Shown: piece after piece, positions 22,520-33,677 of the stretch
Position numbering within the stretch: the stretch's first letter is position 1
Layout: the number at the start of each line of letters is the position of its first letter
Position numbers and translations under genes: made by a program
NCBI GenBank assembly: GCA_030686995.1
Contig: CM060709.1
Location: 268,937,057-269,001,056, forward strand
DNA length: 64,000 nt
Source of the DNA: Artemisia argyi
Taxonomy: Eukaryota > Streptophyta > Magnoliopsida > Asterales > Asteraceae
Reading direction: 5' to 3'
Notes under the pieces: model-generated
Database searches by the model: none
What the model was told of the DNA's origin: nothing
Seen by the model: only the letters and a program-made list of their open reading frames with translations

Positions 22520-25500
22520 TCACTTGGAGGATGCTTCCAAACACTTCATCTCTTGAAAATTCAGTTGATCAAATATCTTCTTATACTTTGACAGCAAATT
22601 GAATGCTTGATCATCAGAATCATAATCTTTCTGCAGCTTAAGTGTTTTGTCACCATTAACCATCTGATTGACAATATTCCAGTATCTTACCACTGGATAA
22701 TCTACTTCAGCTAGCATATACAAAGTAGTTGGTCCAAGTTCTAGTACATGAACTCCAGAATCTTGAAAGAGTCTCCATTTTCTTACTTTGTATTCTACTA
22801 TCTCTGTCCATTCAGAATCATCCATTGAAGGATTAAACATAAGTTTAAGAACTCTCCACATAACATTATCAGAAGCAGTTAAGATATGATCAATTTGATC
22901 TACCTCATACTTTTTACCATCAAATTTCTTAGCTCCAAACTTTGCCTTGTATAACTTCCACAAGTCTTCAACATCCTCTCTATCAAAGTAATGTAACATC
23001 TGTTGAAATCTAAGAAATCTGTGAGACTTACCATCAGATCTCTGAACATCATGAAATACTCCAATGTTAGCATCATAACCTGTAGTTACTTTGATGATAG
23101 GATATTTAACTCCTAATGGTTTGGCATCAACCACTTCAGGATCTTCCATCTTGCCAACCACAGTATAACTCTTCAATTGTTCTTTTTGATGCTCAGAAGG
23201 AATGTGATCAAGACCATATTTAAACTCATCTCCTTCAGGCATAGAACTACTTCCTTCTCCAATCTTTCTCTTCTTCTTTGCAACTGACTTATGAATAACA
23301 CCTTTTCTTTTATCACCCTGCACAGAAGAAGTAATCTTTGCTGCATCACTTTCAATCTTTTCAACAACATTAGCTTCTTGTATCTGCTCTGCTTCAACAA
23401 TCTTTTCAGGCACCAACTTCTTGTTCATCTGAGCAATATGTTCCAAGTCCTCAGCACATCCCATAGTATAAAAAGTATCTGTTCTTTTCTTTGTTTGTTG
23501 ATACAAATCAAAAACTTCTTTGTCAGAATAAGCTTTCAACTGCACCAATGTCCATCCACCCATATTCTTTAGATACCTTTCATATTCTTTCCTTTGCTGT
23601 TTAACTGTTGGACCTTTGAATACTTTAACTTTTCTTCTAGCAGCAGCATTCTCTTTTCTCTTATTAGAAGCAAAATTACTATACCAAGATTGCACATTAA
23701 AATTTGGAACTTCATTTTCTTCAATCTTGATTAGCTTGTTTAATTCAATATCAGCAGCAATTCTAATCTTTTCATCATCCCATTCATCATACATTCTTAA
23801 ACCTTCAGCTTCTTTCTCAGCCAGCTGCTGATCTTCCAAATTATACACCTCTTGTGCTTTTATAGCAGCAGCTTCATCATGTTCAACTTGTAATGGCTTA
23901 GGCCAAGAATCAAAAGGTACATCAGTAAAATCAACCCCTTTATATATCCATCTATGAACATCAACTTGCTTGCCTTTACCCTTATCAGTAGAAGATGATG
24001 TGATTGTCTTCTTTTGAGTAGCAGCAGGTTCTCTTATTGTTATTCCTTTTTGAGGTTTTCTTGTTGCTGAAGTTATGGTAGTTGTTGTGATAGGTTGTGA
24101 TACTGATGGAGTTGGTAATGGTGATGTATGGGTGTCAGCAGTAGTCTTCTTACTTAGCAAGACCATTGCCTCTGCAGCAACATTAACCATAGAACCAGCA
24201 GCAGAGTCTTGAACTTCAGCAGCACTTACTATTCCACTAGCAGCAGAACCATCAACATTCTTAGCAGCAGTAGAGTCAGCAATAGCAGTATTTTCCACTG
24301 AAGTCTTTAACACATTTTCCATCTTTTCTTGTGCAGCCACCACCTTTTCCATAACAACTTCATTCCCAGACTTATCAGCAACCACAAAATCTTCATCATT
24401 CTGAGGACTATCCACATCCATATCTTCAATCACTGGAATCTCCCCTGAAACTAATCCAGCATCCATATTTTGAACATTATCAACTTTTCCAAGATTTACC
24501 TCCCCTGAATCCATGACAATCTCTTTCCTCCCCTGTTTGGAAGCATCCTCTTCCAAATGAGTAGATGGTTCAGAAGAACTTACAATCTGAGTAGTCCCCA
24601 CTGTCTTCAATCTTTTCAATGAGGTTGAAGATCTTGATTTCTTGAAGCTCTTAATCTGTTTTCGCATTTTGGTGATGACCTTGGCTTGACCAGCAACAAC
24701 ATCAGATAGAGTAAGAACCTTATCTTCCAAAGACTCACATCTCAACCCCAAAGCAGTACAAGTATCCGTCAATTCTTTAATAAGTTGCATTGTAGTCTCA
24801 TCACTTCGACCTGTATTACCTGGTCCGAGAGGTGAATCACTGACATTGTCATCATGTACAAGTGGATCCGTCAATTCATGAGTCACTGGCCTGTCCTCAT
24901 CACTTCGACCTGTGTGACCTGGTCCGAGAGGTGAATCGTGGGACAAAAACTCAGTATCAAACCTAGTTTGATCAGCTGAGCCCCCTATGTTTTCCATTTG
25001 GCTAGGGTTACCATCCTGAGAAGCAGACTCATAAGAATCCTTTTCTCTAGATGTTGCCTTGGTTTGGGTCTTAATGATGTTATCACTGTCCTGCTCTGCT
25101 GCTAAGCTAGAAGCAGTAGTGACAGCCCTTGCCAACATGTCCTCTTCATCACCTAGGACAGCCTCATCTGGTACAGCCATACTAACACTATCCTGAGGTA
25201 GATTAGTGTCCTTTTTGGTTTTCCTACGTGTATATTGTTTTGTAGGTTGTGTAACAGATGTAGTAACATTGGGTGTGTGATGGGAATCAGTGGGATTTCC
25301 TGATCCTTCACCCTGGTTGTTGTGCACAATTTGTTCCATAAAAGAAGTAAGATTTGTATGTGCACCAGAAAAACCCTTTCCATGTTTATTCAAAAAGGTA
25401 AAAGTCCTTGAGGCCAATTTAGGAGCCTCATATTCAGCATGATGGGCTCTAGTTTTAGAAATTTGTTTTTCAATAAAGATTTGAAGAAATCTTGGATATA

Positions 25501-26077
25501 ACAAATAAGCACCATCTTCAACACCTTTAAGAAACCCAGCCAAAATCATTTTTGAAAAATTAAATGGTTGACCTTTGCACAGACATATCATTGCAGAAGC
25601 AATGGTAGTACTGAACTCATGCCACCCAGATGTTTTAGGACTCAAACAATGAAGGAATAGATGTATCAAAAATTTGTATTGAGGACAGAGGAGAGCTTTT
25701 TGAAATTTTAAATTAGTATGTTTCCCCTCATACCCCAATTCCTTCAAACCAGCAAAAATAGCATCATTGGCAAGGCAAGTGGTCTCTGTTTCATCATCTA
25801 AGAGAAGATATTCCCTTATTGATGATTCAGTTACACGAACCTTTTGCCCATCAACAAAAGCACTGACATGTTTTTCCCCATTCATAGTTTTGAGTTTGGC
25901 AGTAGACCAAAACTGTTTGATGTAGGAAACATATATAGTAGGGTTCACAGTGAGTGCATACCTAAGAGAAGTAGCATTCAAAAACTTTACCATGTCTGTG
26001 AATCCTTCAGGAATTAACTCTTCATTCAAAACAACCACACTGTTGTGTTGCTCAACCCAGGTACGTGAGATCTCCAT
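22520..26077 (-). CDS. Copia ORF3, large protein of unknown function (1185 aa)
   Basis: Starts at ATG (MEISRTWVEQHN). The N-terminal 230 residues (ALTVNPTIYVSYIKQFWSTA, VRVTESSIREYLLLDDE, SGWHEFSTTIASAMICL) match a protein type that recurs in Asteraceae retroelements. From memory, some database entries call it xylulose kinase, which nothing here supports. A long acidic and Ser/Thr-rich middle part follows, with a duplicated GPGxTGRSDE phrase, then a coiled-coil-like segment, a basic nuclear-signal-like AKKKRKIGEG near residue 985, and a conserved C-terminal domain (FQDSGVHVLELG, YMLAEVDYPV). No signal peptide or membrane segment is seen, so it does not look like an envelope protein. It may use its own promoter at 26078-26400 or spliced RNA. 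Function unknown. Confidence 0.85.
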   Translation of the reverse strand: MEISRTWVEQHNSVVVLNEELIPEGFTDMVKFLNATSLRYALTVNPTIYVSYIKQFWSTAKLKTMNGEKHVSAFVDGQKVRVTESSIREYLLLDDETETTCLANDAIFAGLKELGYEGKHTNLKFQKALLCPQYKFLIHLFLHCLSPKTSGWHEFSTTIASAMICLCKGQPFNFSKMILAGFLKGVEDGAYLLYPRFLQIFIEKQISKTRAHHAEYEAPKLASRTFTFLNKHGKGFSGAHTNLTSFMEQIVHNNQGEGSGNPTDSHHTPNVTTSVTQPTKQYTRRKTKKDTNLPQDSVSMAVPDEAVLGDEEDMLARAVTTASSLAAEQDSDNIIKTQTKATSREKDSYESASQDGNPSQMENIGGSADQTRFDTEFLSHDSPLGPGHTGRSDEDRPVTHELTDPLVHDDNVSDSPLGPGNTGRSDETTMQLIKELTDTCTALGLRCESLEDKVLTLSDVVAGQAKVITKMRKQIKSFKKSRSSTSLKRLKTVGTTQIVSSSEPSTHLEEDASKQGRKEIVMDSGEVNLGKVDNVQNMDAGLVSGEIPVIEDMDVDSPQNDEDFVVADKSGNEVVMEKVVAAQEKMENVLKTSVENTAIADSTAAKNVDGSAASGIVSAAEVQDSAAGSMVNVAAEAMVLLSKKTTADTHTSPLPTPSVSQPITTTTITSATRKPQKGITIREPAATQKKTITSSSTDKGKGKQVDVHRWIYKGVDFTDVPFDSWPKPLQVEHDEAAAIKAQEVYNLEDQQLAEKEAEGLRMYDEWDDEKIRIAADIELNKLIKIEENEVPNFNVQSWYSNFASNKRKENAAARRKVKVFKGPTVKQQRKEYERYLKNMGGWTLVQLKAYSDKEVFDLYQQTKKRTDTFYTMGCAEDLEHIAQMNKKLVPEKIVEAEQIQEANVVEKIESDAAKITSSVQGDKRKGVIHKSVAKKKRKIGEGSSSMPEGDEFKYGLDHIPSEHQKEQLKSYTVVGKMEDPEVVDAKPLGVKYPIIKVTTGYDANIGVFHDVQRSDGKSHRFLRFQQMLHYFDREDVEDLWKLYKAKFGAKKFDGKKYEVDQIDHILTASDNVMWRVLKLMFNPSMDDSEWTEIVEYKVRKWRLFQDSGVHVLELGPTTLYMLAEVDYPVVRYWNIVNQMVNGDKTLKLQKDYDSDDQAFNLLSKYKKIFDQLNFQEMKCLEASSK

Positions 26078-26495
26078 GAATTAGGTTTTGGTGAATTGGG
26101 GATTTGTGAGTATTGGAATGATTGGGAGTAAGGGTTTGTGATAACTTCAATTTAGAACATATGAAAACCAATAATGAAGGTCAATTAGGTTTTTAAACTG
26201 ATGAGTAAAAGTTACACATAACACCCTCTTACTTACAACCGTAGCAGCAGAACCGTATCATTCACAACTAGCAGCAGAGTGATAGAACTAGCAGCAGAGT
26301 GAACTTGAGTCAGCAGCAGAGTTGACTATTGAACTTGGTCAACAAAATCATAACAATTAATGCTCATATTACTCCGTAATCCCTATAAAATCGGCAAGAT
26401 CTTTTCCCCAAATTACGCAATCAAACCCTAATCACTTTCAAAAACGCCTCACACACAATCAATACTATCCATCTTTACAATCAAATCATCACACA
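26078..26495. promoter_or_regulatory. Shared upstream region between ORF3 and the antisense gene
   Basis: 418 bp separate the ATG of ORF3 (minus) from the ATG of the antisense gene (plus). Four copies of TAGCAGCAGAG or close variants lie at 26241-26322, the same motif as in the LTR U3. A clear TATA box (CTATAAAA, 26383-26390) faces the antisense gene. On the minus strand only a weak TTTAAAAAC near 26193 could serve ORF3. The layout is that of a divergent promoter; transcription itself is inferred. Confidence 0.6.
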
Positions 26496-27017
26496 ATGAA
26501 ATCAACACCAGAAATAATCAATATCTCTTCTGATTCATCATCAGAAGATGATTCTCCAATGGAACCCTTTGTTCCACCCTTTCGTCCTCCAAGATTTGGT
26601 TGTAGAACCAAAGAACAAGCACGCAAGAGGAAGCATGATCTTCCAGTGTTTAAAGATCTCCTCAACCTCAATCAGACTCCAAGTACCTCAAGGGGAAAAC
26701 AGCCAATGTCCCCTGAAGTTCCAGCATCATCAGAATCATCAGACGACCAATGGTGGACGTTTGTGCAACCACCTCCTCCAGTGCATCATCATCAATCTCC
26801 CTTCATCTTCACATCCTCAGATGAAGAGGAAGAAGAACCACCAACCAATCCACCAGCCACTCCTGAGAGGCCACAGTCTTCAAGGCCAAGGCCACAATCT
26901 TTGAGAGCAAGGCCACAACCATCACCTGGTCTTTCTCTTGGACCATCAAGACAAAACCCTCCTCTCCCAAAAGATAGAGATGTGGTGCTCGGGCTTCCAT
27001 GCCCTAGGAAGATGTAG
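26496..27017 (+). CDS. Antisense gene inside the copia element, 173-aa acidic/proline-rich protein with SIM-like motifs
   Basis: Transcribed opposite to gag, pol and ORF3. A TATA box at 26383 is followed by a leader containing AAACCCTAA, an ATG with A at -3, and an AATAAA at 27086-27091, 69 nt after the stop, preceded by T-rich sequence. Residues 6-19 (EIINISSDSSSEDD) and 102-114 (PFIFTSSDEEEEE) have the hydrophobic core plus Ser/acidic tail of SUMO-interacting motifs. RKRK at 43-46 may be a nuclear signal. The C-terminal third is rich in Pro, Arg and Ser. No enzyme domain is seen. I do not recognise the family. A nuclear SUMO-linked regulatory role is my inference. It could also be a captured host gene fragment. 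Confidence 0.65.
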   Translation: MKSTPEIINISSDSSSEDDSPMEPFVPPFRPPRFGCRTKEQARKRKHDLPVFKDLLNLNQTPSTSRGKQPMSPEVPASSESSDDQWWTFVQPPPPVHHHQSPFIFTSSDEEEEEPPTNPPATPERPQSSRPRPQSLRARPQPSPGLSLGPSRQNPPLPKDRDVVLGLPCPRKM

Positions 27018-27085
27018 GTGTTAGGTTAGGATGTCTGTTTTGTGTTTTGTCTTATGATGTATGATCTTTGTACTTCTCTGGAATG

Positions 27086-27091
27086 AATAAA
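27086..27091 (+). terminator. Poly(A) signal of the antisense gene
   Basis: AATAAA 69 nt downstream of the stop at 27017, preceded by TTTTGTGTTTTG and TTTGTACTT, as in plant 3' ends. The rest of 27092-27320 is noncoding and holds more GCAGCAG/GCAGTAG words. Confidence 0.6.
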
Positions 27092-27320
27092 TGATATGAA
27101 CTTTTCTTGTATCAATACTTGCAAAGCACCATTCATATACCTGCAAAATGTTAGACCAAACACCACAAAGCAAACAACCAACATATGTACTAGCAGTAGA
27201 GTTAGAAAATCAATGAGCAGCATAGTACATTATGTCTCAAACATATACATATTAACAAGCAGCAGAATAACAAGCAGCACATGCATTACAAACTTTAACA
27301 AAAACAAAGAGATAAGTTTT

Positions 27321-30300
27321 TCAAAGATTAATCATACCAATGTTTGCAATTAAAAATTGAAACCTCCCCACATCAAAATGTTTAGTGAGAAGATCAGCAA
27401 CATTGTTATCAGTATGAATTTTAACAATTTGAACCAACTTCTTTTCATAGCAATCCCTTATAAAATGATGCCTTATCTCAATATGTTTTGTTTTAGAATG
27501 AAACACTGGATTTTTAATTATGCACAGTGTGCTGTTGTTATCAATATGGATTTTAGTATTCATGAAATTGTACCCATAATCCAATAATTGATTCTGCATC
27601 CATAAGACCTGTCCACAGCAACTTGAAGCAGCCACATACTCAGCTTCTGTTGTTGAATTAGCCACCACTGTTTGCTTCTTGCATTGCCAAGACACCAACC
27701 TGCTTCCAAGAAATTGACAACCCCCTGTTGTAGACTTTCTATCCAAAGAAGCTCCAGCATAATCACTATCTGAGTAGGATACCAAATCAAATGGTGAATC
27801 CTTAGGATACCAAAGGCCCAATTTTGGTTGATACCTCAGATATCTAAAAATTCTTTTCACTGCATTGAGATGTGATTCCTTGGGACACACTTGAAATCTT
27901 GCACAGGCACACACTGCAAACATAATATCAGGCCTTGATGCAGTAAGATACATCAATGATCCAATCATAGACCTGTACAAGTGTATATCCACTTCCTTTC
28001 CATGTTCATCCTTCAGCAATGGTTTATCCTTTTCCATGGTAGTCTTGGCAGGCTTAGCATCTTCAAATCCAAACGTCTTCAAAATATCATTGACATACTT
28101 ATCTTGACTAATAAAGATGCCATTTTCTTTCTGTGTAACTTGCAGACCTAAGAAGAAGTTGAGTTCTCCCATGGAACTCATAGCAAACTTATCCTTCATA
28201 AGTTTCTCAAAACTAACACACATAGCTTTGTTTGTAGACCCAAAGATGATGTCATCAACATAAATTTGAACCAGCAAAATATCATCTTTTTGTCTTTTGA
28301 GAAACAAAGTTTTATCAATCTTGCCCCTACTGAATCCAGACTCTAACAAGTAGGTTGACAAGGTGTCATACCAGGCTCTAGGAGCTTGATGTAGACCATA
28401 CATTGCTTTATTGACCTTGTAGACTTTGTCAGGATGATCAGGGTCTTCAAAGCCTGGTGGTTGAGTCACATATACTTCCTCAGTAATGGTCCCATACAGA
28501 AAAGCACTCTTCACATCCATTTGATACACTACAAAGTCTTTGTATGAAGCATAAGCCAAAAACAATCTAATAGCCTCTATTCTTGCCACTGGTGCAAATA
28601 CTTCATCATAATCAAGCCCTTCTTGTTGTGTGTATCCCTGTGCTACTAACCTGGCCTTATTTCTTATGACAATCCCTCTCTCATCTCTTTTGCATCTGAA
28701 AACCCATTTTGTGCCAATCACTCTTTTACCATTTGGCAGTTCAACCAAAGTCCATACTTCTTGCAGCTTGAATTGTAAAAGCTCATCTTGCATTGCTTCT
28801 ACCCAACTTGCTTCTTGTAAGGCTTTGTAAGTGTTTTTGGGTTCAATTTGAGAAAGAAAACATGCAAACAGGCAATTTTGAAGATCTTTATGACTATTTC
28901 TTTGATGCAGAGATCTGGCAAAGAAACTTTGATGTTGAGGATCGTTCAGGGCTTTAGTCATCTGCCTAGTTTGAATGGATGAGTGTGGATCACTTAAGAT
29001 TTGATCTTTTGGATGATCCTTGTGTATTCTTGTGGTAGGTGTAGGACTAACAGGAATATTGAGTTCCAAATTAGTATAATCAGCATCAGCTCCAAATAAC
29101 TTACCATCAAGTGCATCATTATCAGTATCATAATAGATATTCTCAAGATCAGGCATGTTTGGATCATCTGGATAGATAGTATCATCAATGGATCTACCCT
29201 GAGTGTCCAAATGAGGAGACAAAGAAGTAGCAGTAGAGTTAGTAGGCTTAGAAGCAGAATGTGGTGGAGCAGTAGTTGTAACTTTTGGCCTAGCAGTAGA
29301 GTCTTCTGAGTCAGCAGTAGAGTCTTCTGGCTGTTTAGGAGAGACATCAACAACTACTTTGAGAGGCTCATTACTATCTTTTTCTGCTTCAATTGGTATT
29401 TCAATACCTTCTTCAGTTTCCTTAGGTTTATCATGAGAAACAACATCATCTTTAGGGCTGTGATCTTTCTGAAAGGGTACAAAGGTTGGACCAATCTTCA
29501 ATTTCTCAATCACAACAAACTCTTCCTGTGGTTTATCGACATTGGCAATGACAGGAACATAGTTCATTGTTTTGGCAAGTATATCAACATCAAACAGCCA
29601 TTCTGGTCCTTTCCCTGCAGAATTGTATGTGTTTTCACTAAACTTGATATGCAGATTCTCCTCCACATGTTTGGTTCTCTTATTATAAACCCTGAAGGCT
29701 TTACTATTTACAGAGTAACCAACCAAATTACCTTCATCAGCTTTTTCATCAAACTTGCCTAGCTGATCCTTTGTATTTAAAATGGTAACAGGACATCCAA
29801 ATGGTTTGAGAAAATCAATCATTGGCTTCTTTCCATGAAATAGCTCATATGGAGTCTTGTTATGAGGCTTGACTACCTTACTTCTGTTTTGCACAAAACA
29901 TGCAGTGTTTACAGCTTCAGCCCAAAAAGGTACAGGTAGTTTTGAATCAGATAGCATAGTTCTTGCAGCCTCAATAAGTGTCCTGTTTCTTCTTTCTGCA
30001 ACACCATTTTGTTGTGGAGTTCTTGCTACACTGTACTGTCTAAGTATTCCTTTTCCCACACAAAATTGATTCATCTCACTGTTCTTGAACTCAGTACCAT
30101 TGTCACATCTGATAATCTTTACCTTGTGATTGTGCAGGTTTTCAACTCTTGTAATGAAAGCTTTGAGTACTCCTGGAGTTTCATCTTTGGTGGCAAGAAA
30201 GAATACCCATGTAAACCTGCTAAAGTCATCAGTGACAACCAAACAGTATGACTTCTTGTTCAGACTTTTTACAAATACAGGCCCAAATAAATCCATGTGT

Positions 30301-30944
30301 AGCAAGTGTAGTGGCACAATATTTGTGTTTACAATTTTGGACTTGAAAGAAACTCTGTGTTGTTTACCCTTTTGACATGCAACACAAGTTTCACAATTCT
30401 CAAAAATCTTTGTAGGCATACCCCTCACAAGATTTCCTTTCACCAATTTGTTCATAGTCTTGTAGTTCAGATGTCCCAATCTTCTATGCCATAATTTGGA
30501 CTCATCAATAGTTGCCTTTGCAATTAGACAAGTCAAAGCCCTCTTAGGAATAATATTCTTAATATGGTCACTGTATATATTTTCCTTTCTAGGGACCTTC
30601 AGTAACACAGATTTGTCATCTGGTAATTGAAAATCAGGAGAAAGAATCATACACTCAGTGTCTGTAAAAAGAACAAAATTCTTTTTGTCACACATTTGTG
30701 AGACACTAAAAAGGTTAAACTTAAGTCCTTTCACAAGAAACACCCTCTCAAAGTCCAAATTACCAGTCCTTAGAGTTCCAATTCCAACAATCTTTCCACC
30801 TCTTGGATCATTCCCAAAAGCTACATAACCACCATCAAAAACCTCAAGATCTTCAAGTTGAGATTCATCCCCAGTCATGTGTCCAGAGCATCCACTGTCA
30901 ACAATAACCATATCCTTAAGCTCATCCAGTAGATTGACCTGCAC
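27321..30944 (-). CDS. pol: Copia pol: protease, integrase, RT, RNase H
   Basis: About 1207 codons with no ATG at the start; the frame is +1 relative to gag. Order: aspartic protease [13 protein letters not shown] (residues 12-24); zinc-binding pre-integrase [12 protein letters not shown]...[10 protein letters not shown] (about 150-195); integrase core with HMDLFGP, CDNGTEF and [10 protein letters not shown] (about 215-320); RT with [23 protein letters not shown] and the catalytic [11 protein letters not shown] (about 730-910); RNase H with [18 protein letters not shown] and HIDNNSTLC, ending near residue 1200. All catalytic motifs are present. The gag stop lies 17 nt upstream. The start region reads as a pyrimidine run followed by GTGCAG|GT, resembling a splice acceptor. 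Confidence 0.95.
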   Translation of the reverse strand: MQVNLLDELKDMVIVDSGCSGHMTGDESQLEDLEVFDGGYVAFGNDPRGGKIVGIGTLRTGNLDFERVFLVKGLKFNLFSVSQMCDKKNFVLFTDTECMILSPDFQLPDDKSVLLKVPRKENIYSDHIKNIIPKRALTCLIAKATIDESKLWHRRLGHLNYKTMNKLVKGNLVRGMPTKIFENCETCVACQKGKQHRVSFKSKIVNTNIVPLHLLHMDLFGPVFVKSLNKKSYCLVVTDDFSRFTWVFFLATKDETPGVLKAFITRVENLHNHKVKIIRCDNGTEFKNSEMNQFCVGKGILRQYSVARTPQQNGVAERRNRTLIEAARTMLSDSKLPVPFWAEAVNTACFVQNRSKVVKPHNKTPYELFHGKKPMIDFLKPFGCPVTILNTKDQLGKFDEKADEGNLVGYSVNSKAFRVYNKRTKHVEENLHIKFSENTYNSAGKGPEWLFDVDILAKTMNYVPVIANVDKPQEEFVVIEKLKIGPTFVPFQKDHSPKDDVVSHDKPKETEEGIEIPIEAEKDSNEPLKVVVDVSPKQPEDSTADSEDSTARPKVTTTAPPHSASKPTNSTATSLSPHLDTQGRSIDDTIYPDDPNMPDLENIYYDTDNDALDGKLFGADADYTNLELNIPVSPTPTTRIHKDHPKDQILSDPHSSIQTRQMTKALNDPQHQSFFARSLHQRNSHKDLQNCLFACFLSQIEPKNTYKALQEASWVEAMQDELLQFKLQEVWTLVELPNGKRVIGTKWVFRCKRDERGIVIRNKARLVAQGYTQQEGLDYDEVFAPVARIEAIRLFLAYASYKDFVVYQMDVKSAFLYGTITEEVYVTQPPGFEDPDHPDKVYKVNKAMYGLHQAPRAWYDTLSTYLLESGFSRGKIDKTLFLKRQKDDILLVQIYVDDIIFGSTNKAMCVSFEKLMKDKFAMSSMGELNFFLGLQVTQKENGIFISQDKYVNDILKTFGFEDAKPAKTTMEKDKPLLKDEHGKEVDIHLYRSMIGSLMYLTASRPDIMFAVCACARFQVCPKESHLNAVKRIFRYLRYQPKLGLWYPKDSPFDLVSYSDSDYAGASLDRKSTTGGCQFLGSRLVSWQCKKQTVVANSTTEAEYVAASSCCGQVLWMQNQLLDYGYNFMNTKIHIDNNSTLCIIKNPVFHSKTKHIEIRHHFIRDCYEKKLVQIVKIHTDNNVADLLTKHFDVGRFQFLIANIGMINL

Positions 30945-30960
30945 ATGAAAAATAGAGAAA

Positions 30961-33591
30961 TCAGTTTCTCTTGATGACCCAAGCCATTACTGACTTGGAT
31001 CTGCCCTGTGCATCAGTATAATCAAATTTCTTTAAATCACTTGATGCACTGCTATTCTTGGAAACAGTATTTGTAACATTTGTTTTTGGTTTCCAAGTCC
31101 AGCAAGCTGAGGCCTTAACAGCATAAAAGTGATTACCAACAACTGTATTTGGAAGATGTTTTGGCTCAAAAGTAGAAAGTTTTGTACTAGCAGCAGGTTG
31201 CTTGCTAGCAGTAGAGTACTTACTAGCAGCAGAATGCTTGCTAGCAGTAGAGCCATTAGAAGAACTAGTTGTTGATTTGAAAACACCTTTTGGTTTGGCA
31301 GCATAAATTGATCTAGTAGCACCAGATCTCAACAAAACAGCTCTAGGAATCATGTTTCTATTAGGATGAGGGTGAGTTTGTTTTGTGACATATTTGTGAT
31401 TCACCCTTGTGTATTGATTCCAAACAGGTTTTTGGTTCTGAGGGCATCTACCAATTAAGTGATCAAAACTACCACACTTATAACAAGCCTTCTTTTGTAA
31501 TTCAAACTGGTCACCTAATCTCTGTGAAACTAGGTTGTTGAAATTTCTTTGGTTCCCTCTAGGCTTATTATCAAGACATCTCAATTGTTCTCTAGACACC
31601 TCATTGTATTCAACCATTCTCCTAGCAAGTTTATTCCCTAACACAGGCTTGACAAACTTAATCTGTTCTACCTTAGGTTTAACCTGAGTAGGAATCTCTT
31701 CCTTTTTAACTGTTTGTTTTGGTTGAACCTGTTCTTCTTCACTTTCACTATCAGAACACCATTCTTCAATGATTGGAGCCTCAGGAAACTTTCTAGACTC
31801 AACCTTAGGTTTTTCTATAGTACTTATGCTACTTTCACCTACAGGTTTTTCAATTTCTAGCTCACTAATGAAAGATAGCTCTTTGCCTGGTGGAGCAAAA
31901 GCACTTTTGGCTGGAGGAGCCACTTCATTATATCCAATTCCACTGCCTTTTCTCATCAGGATGCTCTCTATAGACTTATTAACCATATCAGAAGCAAATT
32001 GTTGTTTTTGTACTCTTACTACATGTTTTTCTTTTTCAGCAAGAGCTTCCTCTTTTTCTTTTTCTGCTTCTACCAACTTATTTTTAAGAACTTCTACTTC
32101 ACTGTTTTTCTTAAAAATTTCTATATCTCTTAGATTAAGTTGATCTACATATTCTTTTTCACACTCTTTGAGATATTCTAACCTCCTCTCAACATTTTGA
32201 ATACCTACTTTGTAACCTAAATTATCAAGTTTTAGGTGTTCAACTTCTCTATTTAAACTCTCATTCCTAGCCTTAAGAACTTCAATAGTGTCAGAACAAG
32301 ATTTAAAAGAACAACCAGATGATTCAGAGTCATTAGATACCTCAGAGTCAGAGCCTGATGATGAACCATATGCCATAAGTGCAAAGTTATGCACTTTGGG
32401 TTGAACAGCAGCAACCAAAGAGAAATTTGGTTCTTCTTCAGCCATATCACTCCAGTCATATTCTCCCAGCCCATCACAAGCTACCATTGCAGACTTTGAT
32501 TCTTCAGTCTTCTTTGGAACTTCAGCATTCTTCTTTGGAGATCTACACTCTCTAGCAAAGTGTCCCTTCCTGTTGCAATTGTAGCATTCAATCTTAGACT
32601 TGTCAAACCCTGGACTCTCCTTAGCCTTGTATTTGACTTCTCTTCCAGTCTTTTTCCAGAACTTTCTTGCTCTTAAAGTCAACATTGCCATTTGCCATTT
32701 GAGATCAATTTCTTCAAGATCATCTGGATCAATATGATCCAAATCTTGATTTATGACATGTGATCTTATGGTTGTAGTAAGCTCAGCCAAGAATGCACAT
32801 AAAGCAACATCACTGGTAGAAATCTTGTCATTTGAACTAGCAGCAGATCCAGATCCATCAGCAGTAGATACTCCATAAGCAGCAGAGTGAGTATCTTGTG
32901 TCTCTTTTGATTTTGAAGACACAAAAGCAAGGTTTTGTGTACTAGAAGATGAAGTAGAAGAAGTAGCTAATTCAGACTCATACACCCTTAAATTGTTGTA
33001 GAGGCTCTCCAACTTCATTGATTCAAAGTCAGGCTTATTTCTCCACACCACTGTATGCATGCTCCATTCAGGTGCAAGACTTCTTAGAAACTTGAGATTC
33101 ACATCTTCCTGTGGAACAACATACCCAACAAGCTTTAGATGACTAACAAGTTGATTTAGCCTATTGTATGTGCCAATTATCTTTTCTCCAGGTTCAGAAG
33201 TAAAGTTTTCAAACTGATGCTTCAACATATTCTTTCTGGACTTCTTAGTAGCATCATTCCCTCCAAACCTGAATTCTACTGCATCCATTAATGCTTTTCC
33301 TGTTTCACAATCATCAAAGTCCATTTGAAATTCATTAGGTATTCCCATTAATAGAATACTATGAGCCTTGATTTCCAGCTTCCTAGTTGCATTAGCTTCA
33401 GCAGACTTGATTGGTATCTCCTTACCATCAGCACTCTTCTCTGGTTCAGAATCACCATTAACAATCACATTCCACATGTTGAAGTCGATCATGCGAATGT
33501 ATTGTCTGATCCTCCTCTTCCATAGCTCATACTCAGAAGGATTGAGCATGGGAACCCTTGAAGCAGTCACCATATGAGTTTCATCACCCAT
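30961..33591 (-). CDS. gag: Copia Gag (nucleocapsid) with two CCHC zinc knuckles
   Basis: Starts at ATG 33591 ([16 protein letters not shown]). The frame is open nine bases further upstream, but without an ATG. The N-terminal part is the copia-type Gag domain ([54 protein letters not shown]). CCHC motifs are [14 protein letters not shown] at about 336-349 and [14 protein letters not shown] at about 703-716. Between them (about 435-530) is a strong coiled coil rich in Glu, Lys and Leu. Near the C-terminus SAAS/STAS repeats are encoded by the same DNA word that is repeated in the LTR. At 877 residues it is long for copia but fits Sirevirus-like elements. Gag forms the particle and binds RNA. 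It ends in TGA, and pol follows in another frame. Confidence 0.93.
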   Translation of the reverse strand: MGDETHMVTASRVPMLNPSEYELWKRRIRQYIRMIDFNMWNVIVNGDSEPEKSADGKEIPIKSAEANATRKLEIKAHSILLMGIPNEFQMDFDDCETGKALMDAVEFRFGGNDATKKSRKNMLKHQFENFTSEPGEKIIGTYNRLNQLVSHLKLVGYVVPQEDVNLKFLRSLAPEWSMHTVVWRNKPDFESMKLESLYNNLRVYESELATSSTSSSSTQNLAFVSSKSKETQDTHSAAYGVSTADGSGSAASSNDKISTSDVALCAFLAELTTTIRSHVINQDLDHIDPDDLEEIDLKWQMAMLTLRARKFWKKTGREVKYKAKESPGFDKSKIECYNCNRKGHFARECRSPKKNAEVPKKTEESKSAMVACDGLGEYDWSDMAEEEPNFSLVAAVQPKVHNFALMAYGSSSGSDSEVSNDSESSGCSFKSCSDTIEVLKARNESLNREVEHLKLDNLGYKVGIQNVERRLEYLKECEKEYVDQLNLRDIEIFKKNSEVEVLKNKLVEAEKEKEEALAEKEKHVVRVQKQQFASDMVNKSIESILMRKGSGIGYNEVAPPAKSAFAPPGKELSFISELEIEKPVGESSISTIEKPKVESRKFPEAPIIEEWCSDSESEEEQVQPKQTVKKEEIPTQVKPKVEQIKFVKPVLGNKLARRMVEYNEVSREQLRCLDNKPRGNQRNFNNLVSQRLGDQFELQKKACYKCGSFDHLIGRCPQNQKPVWNQYTRVNHKYVTKQTHPHPNRNMIPRAVLLRSGATRSIYAAKPKGVFKSTTSSSNGSTASKHSAASKYSTASKQPAASTKLSTFEPKHLPNTVVGNHFYAVKASACWTWKPKTNVTNTVSKNSSASSDLKKFDYTDAQGRSKSVMAWVIKRN

Positions 33592-33663
33592 CTTATGCAA
33601 ACGATTTGGAACAGCAAACTTTAAAGAAACAAAATCTTCTTGATTATAACTTCTAGATCACAA

Positions 33664-33675
33664 GCTCTGATACCA
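33664..33675 (-). promoter_or_regulatory. Copia primer binding site (initiator Met tRNA)
   Basis: The minus strand reads TGGTATCAGAGC, two bases from the 5' LTR end at 33678. It is the standard initiator-Met PBS and fixes the element's orientation. Confidence 0.92.
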
Positions 33676-33677
33676 CT

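Noticed and set aside
22520..26077. Calling ORF3 an envelope protein or a xylulose kinase
   Set aside because: No signal peptide, transmembrane segment or kinase motif is visible. The protein is hydrophilic with a nuclear-signal-like patch. Such names appear to be inherited from database annotation.
28994..29353. Leu-rich ORFs antisense or out of frame inside copia pol and gag (also 31032-31322)
   Set aside because: Shadow frames of Ser/Thr/Asp-rich coding sequence. The genuine frame is the pol or gag frame.
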